A stretch of 64,000 nucleotides of DNA from UBA1941 sp046329555 (lineage in GTDB: Bacteria; Bacteroidota; Bacteroidia; Chitinophagales; LD1), in assembly GCA_046329555.1 (NCBI GenBank), contig JAXLUK010000001.1, positions 310,001-374,000 of the forward strand. Direction: 5' to 3'. The translations under genes and the position numbers were made by a program. The notes under the pieces were generated by a model. That model ran no database searches. It was not told the origin of the DNA and saw nothing but the letters and a program-made list of their open reading frames with translations. Shown in pieces: positions 8,879 through 17,757 of the stretch (positions within the stretch are counted from its first letter, which is position 1; each line of letters starts with the position of its first letter).

Positions 8879-9963
8879 ATTTTTGCCGGCTGACATCCGC
8901 CGCTTTGCGCACGGATCCATTTTTCAATCAGGGCCACCCCTTCTTGATGTACTAGCGTTCTTCCCAATTCAGGCATTTTGATGCCGGCGTCGGTGCTGGC
9001 CATTCGGTAATAGAGAATTGAATTTTCGGGATCGCCGGGAACAATATCAAAAGTATGATTTCCGGTGCCACGGCCTGCCGCCACCGGTGTTTTACAAATG
9101 CCGAGATGCTCAGGGTCGGCATTTCGATAGTCCAGAAACAAGCCCGAAGTGTATGCTGGTCCTTTTGCATTATGGCAGTGCGCGCAGTTGATATCCAGGT
9201 AGGCTCGGGCGCGCTCGTCAAGGTTAGCTTGCTCATCGTCGTAGCGGCACATTACGGGCATCGCTTCGCGGGCCGGCGCGCCTTCCAGGATACCCGCCTG
9301 CTGCCACTTGGTTAACTGATTCAACTTGCCGTCATCATATTGAAAATCGTGATTCAGGTTGCGCACTTTGGGGCCTATGGGCATAATGGCATTGGCATAC
9401 CAGTGACAGCCTTTGCATTGATTTTTATTCGGAATGATATAATCGATTTTTTGCGACTGACCCTTTTCGTCGATCCAGGCCACTTCTTTCACATCACCGG
9501 CTACATCCAAAACCGCATCGGTTTGATCTTCATTCCAGATATAATCCAAAGCTTCCCATCCCGAGGCACGGTGAACCAGCAGGCGCGTTTCCAGGATGCG
9601 GCGGCCCTTTTCAGGATGGCGGAAATCATTGGGGTAATAGAAGGTTTTGATGTAACAACTGCCCACTGGCAAATCGAGCACGGCGGTATCATTGTAGGCT
9701 ACTTTCTTTCCACCCGGCACATAAACAAAGCGCGCTTTCCAGGCATAATCTGAAAACAAAGGAGACGCCAGGTCATAAGGTAACACCTGCTCATTTGGTT
9801 TCAGATCTTTTAGAATTTCTTTAAAGAAATGGTATTCCGACAGCATGCCAGCCGGCTTGGCAGCAACGTCGAGATGAACAAATTGTTGCTTTTCGGAACA
9901 TCCTGCCAACCATAACAGCGTCAAGCCTACCAAAACCGTGCTGAATTGAATCCATCTAGTCAT
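8875..9963 (-). CDS. Diheme c-type cytochrome lipoprotein
   Basis: A 362-residue lipoprotein: the N-terminus LVGLTLLWLAGC has a lipobox with Cys at about residue 22. Two heme c attachment motifs are present, CKGCH at residues 183-187 and CAHCH at 260-264, so it should be a diheme cytochrome on the periplasmic side or in the outer membrane. The layout resembles the SO_2930/HNE_0200-like family of uncharacterised diheme cytochromes; I am confident of the heme sites, less of the family name. The electron partner is unknown. A CACCTTTG box (minus strand, 9968-9975) sits 4 nt before the ATG. The gene is translationally coupled to mnmD by ATGA, an unexpected functional pairing. Confidence 0.85.
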   Translation of the reverse strand: MTRWIQFSTVLVGLTLLWLAGCSEKQQFVHLDVAAKPAGMLSEYHFFKEILKDLKPNEQVLPYDLASPLFSDYAWKARFVYVPGGKKVAYNDTAVLDLPVGSCYIKTFYYPNDFRHPEKGRRILETRLLVHRASGWEALDYIWNEDQTDAVLDVAGDVKEVAWIDEKGQSQKIDYIIPNKNQCKGCHWYANAIMPIGPKVRNLNHDFQYDDGKLNQLTKWQQAGILEGAPAREAMPVMCRYDDEQANLDERARAYLDINCAHCHNAKGPAYTSGLFLDYRNADPEHLGICKTPVAAGRGTGNHTFDIVPGDPENSILYYRMASTDAGIKMPELGRTLVHQEGVALIEKWIRAQSGGCQPAKI

Positions 9964-10013
9964 ACGGCAAAGGTGTTGTAAAATGAGGAATTCATAAAAA
10001 CCTTTCTGGTCAT

Positions 10014-13000
10014 TTAATTTTCAGATTCGCCGGATACCTGTTCAGGCAGTTCTACGAAGAATGAAGTACCCACTCCTTCTACCGTTTCGAACCAGATTTT
10101 TCCATTAGCCCCTTCAATAATTTGCCGGGCGATGGCAAGGCCCAGTCCGGTTCCCGAGGATTTGGTGGTGAAATTGGGCTGGAAAACTTTTTCGAAAGCG
10201 CTGCGCGGGATGCCGCAACCGTTATCGGTTACTACGGTACGGATGATTTTGTTTTCGATGGATGTATGAATGCGCACCTTGCCCTCGCGTTCTTCGGGGA
10301 TGCTTTGAATGGCATTTTTTACCAGGTTAGTAAACACTGAAAGCAGCTGACTTTTATCGGCATAAACCATGGCCGGGTCAAAGGTTGCTTCGAAGGTCAA
10401 CTGCACGGTTTCTTTATCGAAAAGAACAATGAGTCCGGCCAAAAGTTCATTGAGATTAATTACCTCATTATTAGATCTGGGCATTTGAGCGAACGAAGAA
10501 AATGCTGTGGCAATGGTGCTCAGATTTTCAATTTGTTCGATCAGCGTCTTATTTACTTTTCGCGCCATTTCCGGAACATTCGGATTGTTTTCATCAATGG
10601 CCCGTTGCAGGTATTGGATGCTCAATTTCATCGGGGTGAGCGGGTTTTTAATCTCATGAGCAATTTGACGCGCCATTTCCCGCCAGGCCGATTCCCGTTC
10701 ACTTTTAGCCAACTGCTGCGCGCTTAATTCTAATTGCGCAATCATCTTATTGTACTCAGTAATTAAAGTTCCCAACTCATCACGGCTATTCCATTCAATG
10801 GGTTCATTTCTACGGGTAAGATTTAGCAATCTGAATTTTTCGCTGATGAAGCGCAGCGGCCGTGTAATAGAATTCGAAATGAAATAGGCCAGCGCAGCAG
10901 CACATAAAAGCAGGAATACATAAGCGTTCATGAGCGCTACCAGAAAGGAGGAAACTTCATCTCTAATGGTTTTACTTTTTTCGAAATAGGGTACAGATAG
11001 ATAAGCAAGAGTTTGTCCGTTACCATTGCGAACCGGCGCATAAGTAGCCGTATAAGAGAGCCCCCCAATATTTTCCTGCTGGGTGTATTGGGTTTCATTT
11101 TGAACACCCAACTCATAGAGTGCCGCCGGGTGCATGCGCCGGGATACTAGTCCGTTTTCGAAGATTTCAGGCTGCGAGGAGATGGCCAGTTCACCTTTCT
11201 TATCGAAGATATTGATGTCGATATTGTGAATCTGCGACAGTTTGGCCAGTTCAACATTCAGTAAATCTTCGATACTGTTTCTGGTGAGCGATAACTTATT
11301 GGCAGCTTCAGCATTTTCCTGAATAAAGTATTCCACATCGGCGAGGATGGCTTTTTCTTTTCGTACCAACCGATCGGTATAAAATGAGTCGTACTGGCGG
11401 GTGAAGAAACTAATCGTTACAAAACCGATTATCACGAAGGAAATGGCGATAATCAGCAACATGGCGCTGTTGATGCGGGTTCTGAAGGACAATTGAATTC
11501 CGTCGGTAAAGGCGCGCGTTCTCACCCGCTCTTCTACATTGTAAATAGTAATGAGCACGGAGATGACGATGAAATATAAAACGAAGAAATAGGAAGTGGC
11601 TGCTACAGGTTCAAAAAAACCTTCCTGAGGTATGGAAACAATTACTTTGCGATCGTTTGGGTAATAGCACACCAAATGTTCCCAGTCATTCGTTTCCAGG
11701 AACCCTAAATGCTCGCCCCGGGGTGTATTGAAATGATGATCCCAGTAGTAACTATAAGGGTAATCGCCGTGTTGAACTACCAGTCGGTCTCTTTGGTATA
11801 TCGCAAAATTATAGTCCACCGAATTGGCTGAGCTCATGTTCTTGTTCAGCAACAATTCAGGATAAACGCTCTGACCATTGTATAGTTTAGGTGAAAATTT
11901 CAGGGCCAGTGTTCCAATTAACTGTCCTTCTTGCTTGATACTGAGGTTGGAGATGTAACAATTGTTACCGGCAGAATCAGTGAGGTAAATCAGCGTATCG
12001 GCAGGTTGTGTGGTTATAGCACCTTGAGCCAATTGCGTTGAATCTGCGATGTGAATAGGTTCACCCTTGGCGTTAAATGCAGAAACATGGATATCATATT
12101 TATTAAAGTATCCACTAAAATAGAGCGACACAATGCGATCGCGTAAGTCGCGCGGGGCAGCAAGCGGATTATTGAAATAGGATTTGATGTATCTATCATT
12201 AACGATGCGGGTAGCAATCTCGCGATAGGAAAACTCAGCGATATAATCATGTCCCGAGGCCAGTTTCCCCGCAAAAAACTCGCGATGCTGCCGTTCTTTC
12301 TTCTCATAAAGGTTCTCAATGAGAAACATCGAGAAAACGCTGTAGAAGATGATGAAAACAATCACCTTTTCAGGGGCCCGGATTTGATCATCATCCTTAA
12401 ACAACACAAAACCTGAAACTCCAAACAAACAACACCAGATAACGGTGAAACATACGATTTCACCAAATCCAATTGGCATCAGCAACAGGTAAAATGGCAC
12501 ACCCAACAAAAGCGTTCCCCAGAAAATTGTCTGTATACTGGTACCCATATCCCGAAGGCGGCGGAGCGCTTTAACCGTAAACAGGAAATGACTGGTTAGA
12601 ATCAGACCTAAACAGGCCATACCTATGATGCTATATGGCGTTAAGCTCAATACATTGTACACTTCGAAGGAAATGGTAGAGTCTAATACCATCGACTTCA
12701 TCAGCCAGATGATAATACCGGCTGCTACATATTGCAGTGTCAGCAAATAAATTTTCTCAGCTAGTGGCCATCGATAGGGTGCCGTAAAGAAGTGATGTGC
12801 CTTGCTTCTGGCGAAATAGAAGGATACCAGCCAGAAGAACATGATACAGGTGATAACCAAATCTCCCAGCGATTGCGCAAAAAAAGCGGTAGCGTAGTAG
12901 GAGGAATCAAAAATATCAAGTTCGTAAATTGCCGAAGGGAATTTGAAAATAATCATGGCAATCCGCAGATTGACCACGGCCAGAAGCAACACAAAAATGC

Positions 13001-13667
13001 CCGACAGATTACCAAAACGGCGGGCCACTTCACCCGCAAAAAAATTCACATAATAACATAGAAAGAAAAGCAGTAAGCTATACACCAGAACCATCACCGG
13101 ACTTGATTGCCGTTCTACTCTGGTTTCGTCGGCGTATAACCAAAAGAGTTGCCTGCCTTCAATATTCCGAACCGGCAAGGCGCCCTTCAAAGCAAATTCT
13201 GAAATGGTGTATTGCGCCGGAATCTTGAAGCATGGCGGAAAGGCATTGCGAAGAAATTTATTCTCGAAGGGATAATCATTTTTGATTAGCGCCAGGGCAG
13301 CAACATCAAAGGTGCCAACCGTTTGCTTCTGCACATAATACCAACCATTCTTCAGATGCATTAAAGAATCGCCGGAAGGCAGTCCGGAAATTGCCGGGGC
13401 ATCTACATCATTGGTGGTGTAATAGATTAAAGAATCCGACCGGTTGTATACTTGCCACTGTACGGCACCAGCGGCGGGAAATTGGTTGGCGGTGAGCTGC
13501 TGCAGGCCATGATTGAAAGCGGTTCGCATAGCTACCAGTTGGGTCTCCAATTTCACCTGGGCTTCGGGCAAGGTGGTGCCCGTATGCGTTACCGTTGCCA
13601 ATAGCACTAATAGCGCAATCAGCGCTGGAAAAATAAATTTCTGATAGCGTTCAATCAGCGCGTTCAA
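10014..13667 (-). CDS. Giant membrane sensor histidine kinase (NtrY-like)
   Basis: A 1217-residue membrane kinase. An N-terminal helix (residues 12-27), an extracytoplasmic stretch, a block of about eight hydrophobic helices (about 190-460), another large sensory region, a helix near 680-700, a second sensor domain between helices near 740-760 and 910-930, and a HAMP segment (SITRPLRFISEK) come first. Then follow HisKA with the phospho-acceptor in HEIKNPLTPM (H1004) and an HATPase domain (VFTNLVKNAIQSIP, DNGCGIP, GTGLGLAIARQI). The HEIKNPLTPM box is the NtrY-type form. No response regulator lies nearby, so its partner is encoded elsewhere. The start codon is TTG at 13667, overlapping the mazG stop (TTGA); no in-frame ATG precedes the first helix. 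Confidence 0.9.
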   Translation of the reverse strand: MNALIERYQKFIFPALIALLVLLATVTHTGTTLPEAQVKLETQLVAMRTAFNHGLQQLTANQFPAAGAVQWQVYNRSDSLIYYTTNDVDAPAISGLPSGDSLMHLKNGWYYVQKQTVGTFDVAALALIKNDYPFENKFLRNAFPPCFKIPAQYTISEFALKGALPVRNIEGRQLFWLYADETRVERQSSPVMVLVYSLLLFFLCYYVNFFAGEVARRFGNLSGIFVLLLAVVNLRIAMIIFKFPSAIYELDIFDSSYYATAFFAQSLGDLVITCIMFFWLVSFYFARSKAHHFFTAPYRWPLAEKIYLLTLQYVAAGIIIWLMKSMVLDSTISFEVYNVLSLTPYSIIGMACLGLILTSHFLFTVKALRRLRDMGTSIQTIFWGTLLLGVPFYLLLMPIGFGEIVCFTVIWCCLFGVSGFVLFKDDDQIRAPEKVIVFIIFYSVFSMFLIENLYEKKERQHREFFAGKLASGHDYIAEFSYREIATRIVNDRYIKSYFNNPLAAPRDLRDRIVSLYFSGYFNKYDIHVSAFNAKGEPIHIADSTQLAQGAITTQPADTLIYLTDSAGNNCYISNLSIKQEGQLIGTLALKFSPKLYNGQSVYPELLLNKNMSSANSVDYNFAIYQRDRLVVQHGDYPYSYYWDHHFNTPRGEHLGFLETNDWEHLVCYYPNDRKVIVSIPQEGFFEPVAATSYFFVLYFIVISVLITIYNVEERVRTRAFTDGIQLSFRTRINSAMLLIIAISFVIIGFVTISFFTRQYDSFYTDRLVRKEKAILADVEYFIQENAEAANKLSLTRNSIEDLLNVELAKLSQIHNIDINIFDKKGELAISSQPEIFENGLVSRRMHPAALYELGVQNETQYTQQENIGGLSYTATYAPVRNGNGQTLAYLSVPYFEKSKTIRDEVSSFLVALMNAYVFLLLCAAALAYFISNSITRPLRFISEKFRLLNLTRRNEPIEWNSRDELGTLITEYNKMIAQLELSAQQLAKSERESAWREMARQIAHEIKNPLTPMKLSIQYLQRAIDENNPNVPEMARKVNKTLIEQIENLSTIATAFSSFAQMPRSNNEVINLNELLAGLIVLFDKETVQLTFEATFDPAMVYADKSQLLSVFTNLVKNAIQSIPEEREGKVRIHTSIENKIIRTVVTDNGCGIPRSAFEKVFQPNFTTKSSGTGLGLAIARQIIEGANGKIWFETVEGVGTSFFVELPEQVSGESEN

Positions 13668-14440
13668 GAGGACTGCTTTAATTTTTTTGCTTCATTCCAA
13701 ATCACATCCATTTCAGCCAACGTCATATCCGTTAGCGCCTTATTTCTTTCTGCAGCAACCGTTTCAATATGCGCAAAGCGCTTCAGAAATTTTTGATTGG
13801 TGCGTTCTAATGCCGTTTCCGGATCAATATTTAAAAATCGTCCGTAGTTCACCAATGCAAACAACAAATCACCGAATTCTTCTTCTACTTTCTCATTAGA
13901 TCTTTGCTCCACGGCCTCCTTCAATTCCTGGGTTTCTTCTTCTACTTTTTTCCAAACATCCTGAACATTGTCCCATTCAAAACCCACTTGCCGCGCTTTA
14001 TCCTGAATGCGCCATGCTTTGATGAGCGCAGGCAGCGAGGATGGTACACCGCCCATCACCGATTTCCGGCCTTCCTTCATCTTTAGCTTTTCCCAATTCT
14101 GTTTTACCTGTTCTTCATTTTCAACTTTTACATCGCCGTAAATGTGCGGATGCCTCGATATGAGCTTCTCGCATAAAGCGTTAATTAAATCGGCAACATT
14201 AAAAGCACCTTGCTCATCCGCTATCTTGGCATAAAAAACAATATGAAGTAAAACGTCGCCTAGTTCTTCCTTCAGCAACTTCATATCTTTCTTGATGATA
14301 GCATCTGAAAGTTCATAGGTTTCTTCTATTGTTAGCGGCCGAAGCGATTCCAAAGTTTGCTTTTTATCCCACGGACATTGCGCCCTTAACTCGTCCATGA
14401 TGCGCAGGATACGGGCGAAGGCCTCCAGTTTTTCCTCCAT
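13664..14440 (-). CDS. mazG: Nucleoside triphosphate pyrophosphohydrolase MazG
   Basis: A 258-residue MazG with two MazG-type helical domains. The first (FARILRIMDELRAQCPWDKKQT, then EETYELSDAI and EELGDVLLHIVFYAKIADE) and the second (EETQELKEAVEQ and VEEEFGDLLFALVNYGRFL) both show the ExxE and ExxD metal-binding pairs. It hydrolyses (d)NTPs to monophosphates and cleans the nucleotide pool of damaged bases. The frame stays open 157 codons upstream, but the family begins at this ATG, and a TACATTCG box lies 5 nt before it. It is followed by the histidine kinase with a 4-nt overlap, so the two probably share a transcript. Confidence 0.95.
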   Translation of the reverse strand: MEEKLEAFARILRIMDELRAQCPWDKKQTLESLRPLTIEETYELSDAIIKKDMKLLKEELGDVLLHIVFYAKIADEQGAFNVADLINALCEKLISRHPHIYGDVKVENEEQVKQNWEKLKMKEGRKSVMGGVPSSLPALIKAWRIQDKARQVGFEWDNVQDVWKKVEEETQELKEAVEQRSNEKVEEEFGDLLFALVNYGRFLNIDPETALERTNQKFLKRFAHIETVAAERNKALTDMTLAEMDVIWNEAKKLKQSS

Positions 14441-14509
14441 AGTCACGAATGTACACAATTGCACACGGATAACCGACAGCAGATTAGCCGCTTTTTTTTT
14501 CTTTGCCCT

Positions 14510-16162
14510 ATGAAAAAAGTAATTGAATGTGTTCCCAACTTCAGCGAAGGGAACGATATGAGCATTATTAATCAAATCAGCAATGCCATAGCAAGTACTG
14601 CCGGGGTGAAGTTGTTGAACGTAGATCCCGGCAAGGCCACCAACCGCACCGTAATTACTTTTGCAGGCGATGAACAATCGGTAGTTGAAGCGGCTTTTCA
14701 GGCTATTAGGAAGGCGGCTGAACTGATTGATATGCGGAAACACAAGGGTGAACATCCGCGTTTTGGAGCAACCGATGTTTGTCCTTTCATCCCTATAGCC
14801 AATGCCACCATGGACGATTGTATACAATGCGCCCGAGCTCTGGGCGAGCGTGTTGGACGTGAATTGAATATCCCCGTTTACCTGTACGAATATGCAGCCA
14901 GCGCCCCGCACCGGAAAAATCTGGCCAGTGTGCGCTCCGGCGAATATGAAGGCATTGCCGATAAAATAAAGTTACCGGAATGGCAACCTGATTTCGGGCC
15001 GGCCAGGTGGAATGAACGGAGCGGCAATATTGCCATTGGTGCACGCGATATGCTGATTGCGTACAATGTTAATCTGAACACCACCTCAACCCGCAGGGCG
15101 AATAGCGTTGCCTTTGATGTACGTGAGCAAGGGCGCAAAGTGAAAAATGAGAAAGGAGAAGAAATTCAGCAGCCCGGCACCTGTAAAAGTGTGAAAGGAA
15201 TTGGTTGGTATATTGAAGAATACGGATTAGCGCAGGTTTCCATGAATCTTACCAATATTCACGAAACGCCTATTCACAAAGCCTTTGATGCTTGTGTAGA
15301 AAGCGCCCACCGCCGGGGTATGCGCGTTACCGGATCAGAATTGGTGGGATTAATTCCGCTGCAATCGATGCTGGATGCCGGACGTTATTTTTTGGATAAG
15401 CAACAACGCAGTACGGGTGTATCGGAGTCGGAACTTATCAGAATAGCAGTAAAAAGTATGGGCCTGGATGAATTAGCGCCGTTTAAGCCCGAGTCGCGTA
15501 TCATAGAATATTTGTTGCGGTCAAATGAAATAGCGCCATTGGTAAATATGACGTTGAATGGTTTTGCCGATGAAACCGCCAGCGAATCACCGGCACCAGG
15601 TGGTGGCTCCATTTCAGCTTATGTTGGCGCCCTGGGTGTTTCATTGGGTACGATGGTGGCCAATTTATCATCGCATAAAAAAGGCTGGGACGATCAGTGG
15701 AAAACATTTAGCGATTGGGCCGAAAAGGGCCAGCGTTTGAAGGAACAAGTATTACAATTGGTAGATGAGGACACCCGGGCGTTCAATCAAATTATGAATG
15801 CCTTTGGTTTGCCTAAAGGCAGTGCAGCCGAGAAAGAAGCGCGCAAAGCTGCGATTGAAGCTGCCACTCGATATGCTATTGAAGTTCCGTTTAAAGTGAT
15901 GCAGTTATGTTATGCCTCATTTGATGTGATAGAGGCTATGGCGCAAACCGGTAATCCCAACTCGGTGAGTGATGCAGGCGTAGGCGCGTTATGCGCCAGA
16001 AGTGCCGTGTATGGTGCCTTTCTGAATGTAAAAATCAATGCTGCCGGTTTGGCGGATCAATCGTTTGCTACAGAAAAAATAAAAGCGGGAGAAGCACTGT
16101 TACAGCAAGCTATAAATCGTGAAAGCGCCATCTTACAAACGGTTCTGGCTAAAATCGGTTAG
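14510..16162 (+). CDS. ftcD: Fused glutamate formimidoyltransferase / formimidoyl-THF cyclodeaminase
   Basis: A 550-residue bifunctional enzyme of histidine degradation and one-carbon metabolism. The N-terminal formiminotransferase part (about 1-300) begins MKKVIECVPNFSEGND and carries the formimino group from formiminoglutamate to tetrahydrofolate. The C-terminal cyclodeaminase part (about 345-550, with ESPAPGGGSISAYVGALG) releases ammonia to give methenyl-THF. No hut genes are nearby, but folD and folP in the same window act on the same cofactor pool. A TTTCTTTG box at 14498-14505 lies 4 nt before the ATG. The TAG stop overlaps the convergent DUF1501 gene by 4 nt. Confidence 0.94.
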   Translation: MKKVIECVPNFSEGNDMSIINQISNAIASTAGVKLLNVDPGKATNRTVITFAGDEQSVVEAAFQAIRKAAELIDMRKHKGEHPRFGATDVCPFIPIANATMDDCIQCARALGERVGRELNIPVYLYEYAASAPHRKNLASVRSGEYEGIADKIKLPEWQPDFGPARWNERSGNIAIGARDMLIAYNVNLNTTSTRRANSVAFDVREQGRKVKNEKGEEIQQPGTCKSVKGIGWYIEEYGLAQVSMNLTNIHETPIHKAFDACVESAHRRGMRVTGSELVGLIPLQSMLDAGRYFLDKQQRSTGVSESELIRIAVKSMGLDELAPFKPESRIIEYLLRSNEIAPLVNMTLNGFADETASESPAPGGGSISAYVGALGVSLGTMVANLSSHKKGWDDQWKTFSDWAEKGQRLKEQVLQLVDEDTRAFNQIMNAFGLPKGSAAEKEARKAAIEAATRYAIEVPFKVMQLCYASFDVIEAMAQTGNPNSVSDAGVGALCARSAVYGAFLNVKINAAGLADQSFATEKIKAGEALLQQAINRESAILQTVLAKIG

Positions 16163-17748
16163 CGCACTAACATCATCTGGGCAACCTGTTGCATCATGCC
16201 ATTTTGAAAACGGGCATAATAAACGCCAGGACTATATTGTTCATTTTCAAACTGCACCGAATATGTGCCGGCGGCCATGTCGCTCTCAACAGGTGTTTTA
16301 ATGAGCTGTCCTTCGCAATTGAATATCTGCACCAGCGTTGGCCCTCCGGCAGTGGTGAATTGGATAGTTGTAGCAGAAGTAAACGGATTCGGATAGTTAG
16401 TAATGAGCTGAATTCCGGCCTTACTATTGATTTCGTGAATTGCAGTAGTACATGCGGCCGTATTCACCATCGGAATATTTTGATATTGCTGGAACAGGAT
16501 GTTTGGCAAATCGCTTTCCGGAACGCAAAACCAATCTCTCAATAAACTACCGTATACCGAGCGAAAATCATACTGCATGGGCAGATTATCGTCTACCGAA
16601 ACACTGGCACCGATTTGCGGATTAGTACCGCTAATTCCCGGCAGAACCTGGTTACCGAAAACAAAAACAGGCGCTGCCGCCCCGTGATCGGTTCCTAATG
16701 ATGCGTTGGATTTTATTCTTCTTCCAAATTCAGAAAACGTCATTCCTAAAACGCGATCGGCAGCACCCAGATGCTGCAGATCATCCTGAAATGCTTTGAT
16801 GGCGGCCGATAGTTCGCCCAACATATCGGCATGTTCACCAGTTTCTGTAGCAGAACTCACCACCTGATTAGCATGTGTATCATAGCTGCCATCCTGCTGC
16901 GTACTAACCAGATACACACGTGTCTTCAATCCACCTGCTATCAAACGGGCTACTGCTTTCAATTGCGCGGCCAACTGATTATTTGCCGGATAAGTCAATT
17001 GAGGCGTGGTTACTGCATTATAGGCAGATGTGATAACCGAGGCGTATTGATTCGTTTGTTTGGCAACCTGCCGCACATAAGTCAATTCCTTACCAGCGTT
17101 GTTGGCCGGGGCAGGGTCAGCAATTCCGGCAGCCAGATTATAAATTGAAGAAGGATCCGCAATACTCATAGCCATATTCACCTGGGGCCCTTGAAAAACC
17201 GGCGAAACAAAATACCCTATTTGAATAGCCAGCGGATCAGGCATAGTACTATTGGGATAACCGGTGGGATAGTTCGTATATTCATACGCTAAATGCCGGC
17301 CTGACCAACCCGTATTCAAGACCTGATTGGCATCGGATCCGGTTAACCAGATATCAGTAGCTCTGAAATGAGAAAAGTTTGGATTCGGATAACCTACCCC
17401 TTGAACAATACGCAACTTTCCATCATTGAACAGTTGTTGCATCCCGGTCATTGAAGGATGCAAGCCTGTACCAGCAACTCCATTCAGTGGCAGTACCTTG
17501 TTCGCAGCAATGAGGATGTTACTGCGCGCTGCAGATAAATTACTGTATTGATCGAGTGGAATTACACAATTCAATCCATCATTACCACCCACCATTTGGA
17601 TCAATACTAAAACATGATCTGTTTCAACTGCAGAAGCGGTGAGCGCCTCCAACAAGGGTGATGCGCCAAATGCCTTAACCGGCCACCCTCCTATCAAGGC
17701 CGGAATTGCTGCAACAGGAGCAGCTTTTAAAAAGTCGCGACGTTTCAT
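16159..17748 (-). CDS. DUF1501 protein with Tat-type signal and T9SS type A sorting domain
   Basis: A 529-residue exported protein of the DUF1501 family (sulfatase/phosphatase-superfamily-like, function unknown). The N-terminus MKRRDFLKAAPVAAIPALIG is a twin-arginine (Tat) type signal. Core motifs typical of the family are VLIQMVGGNDGLNCVIPL, QGVGYPNPNFSHFRATDIW and GMTFSEFGRRIKSN. The last about 85 residues (ITNYPNPFTSATTIQF to the MMLVR end) are a T9SS type A sorting domain, which is recognised in the periplasm and sends the protein to the cell surface. It lies 9 bp after the DUF1800 gene, its usual genomic partner. It overlaps ftcD by 4 nt tail to tail. Confidence 0.9.
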   Translation of the reverse strand: MKRRDFLKAAPVAAIPALIGGWPVKAFGASPLLEALTASAVETDHVLVLIQMVGGNDGLNCVIPLDQYSNLSAARSNILIAANKVLPLNGVAGTGLHPSMTGMQQLFNDGKLRIVQGVGYPNPNFSHFRATDIWLTGSDANQVLNTGWSGRHLAYEYTNYPTGYPNSTMPDPLAIQIGYFVSPVFQGPQVNMAMSIADPSSIYNLAAGIADPAPANNAGKELTYVRQVAKQTNQYASVITSAYNAVTTPQLTYPANNQLAAQLKAVARLIAGGLKTRVYLVSTQQDGSYDTHANQVVSSATETGEHADMLGELSAAIKAFQDDLQHLGAADRVLGMTFSEFGRRIKSNASLGTDHGAAAPVFVFGNQVLPGISGTNPQIGASVSVDDNLPMQYDFRSVYGSLLRDWFCVPESDLPNILFQQYQNIPMVNTAACTTAIHEINSKAGIQLITNYPNPFTSATTIQFTTAGGPTLVQIFNCEGQLIKTPVESDMAAGTYSVQFENEQYSPGVYYARFQNGMMQQVAQMMLVR

Positions 17749-17757
17749 AGCATTTGT

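Noticed and set aside
13664..14911. Longer MazG with 157 extra N-terminal residues
   Set aside because: The extension runs antisense through ftcD and its start region, and known MazG proteins begin at the 14440 ATG.
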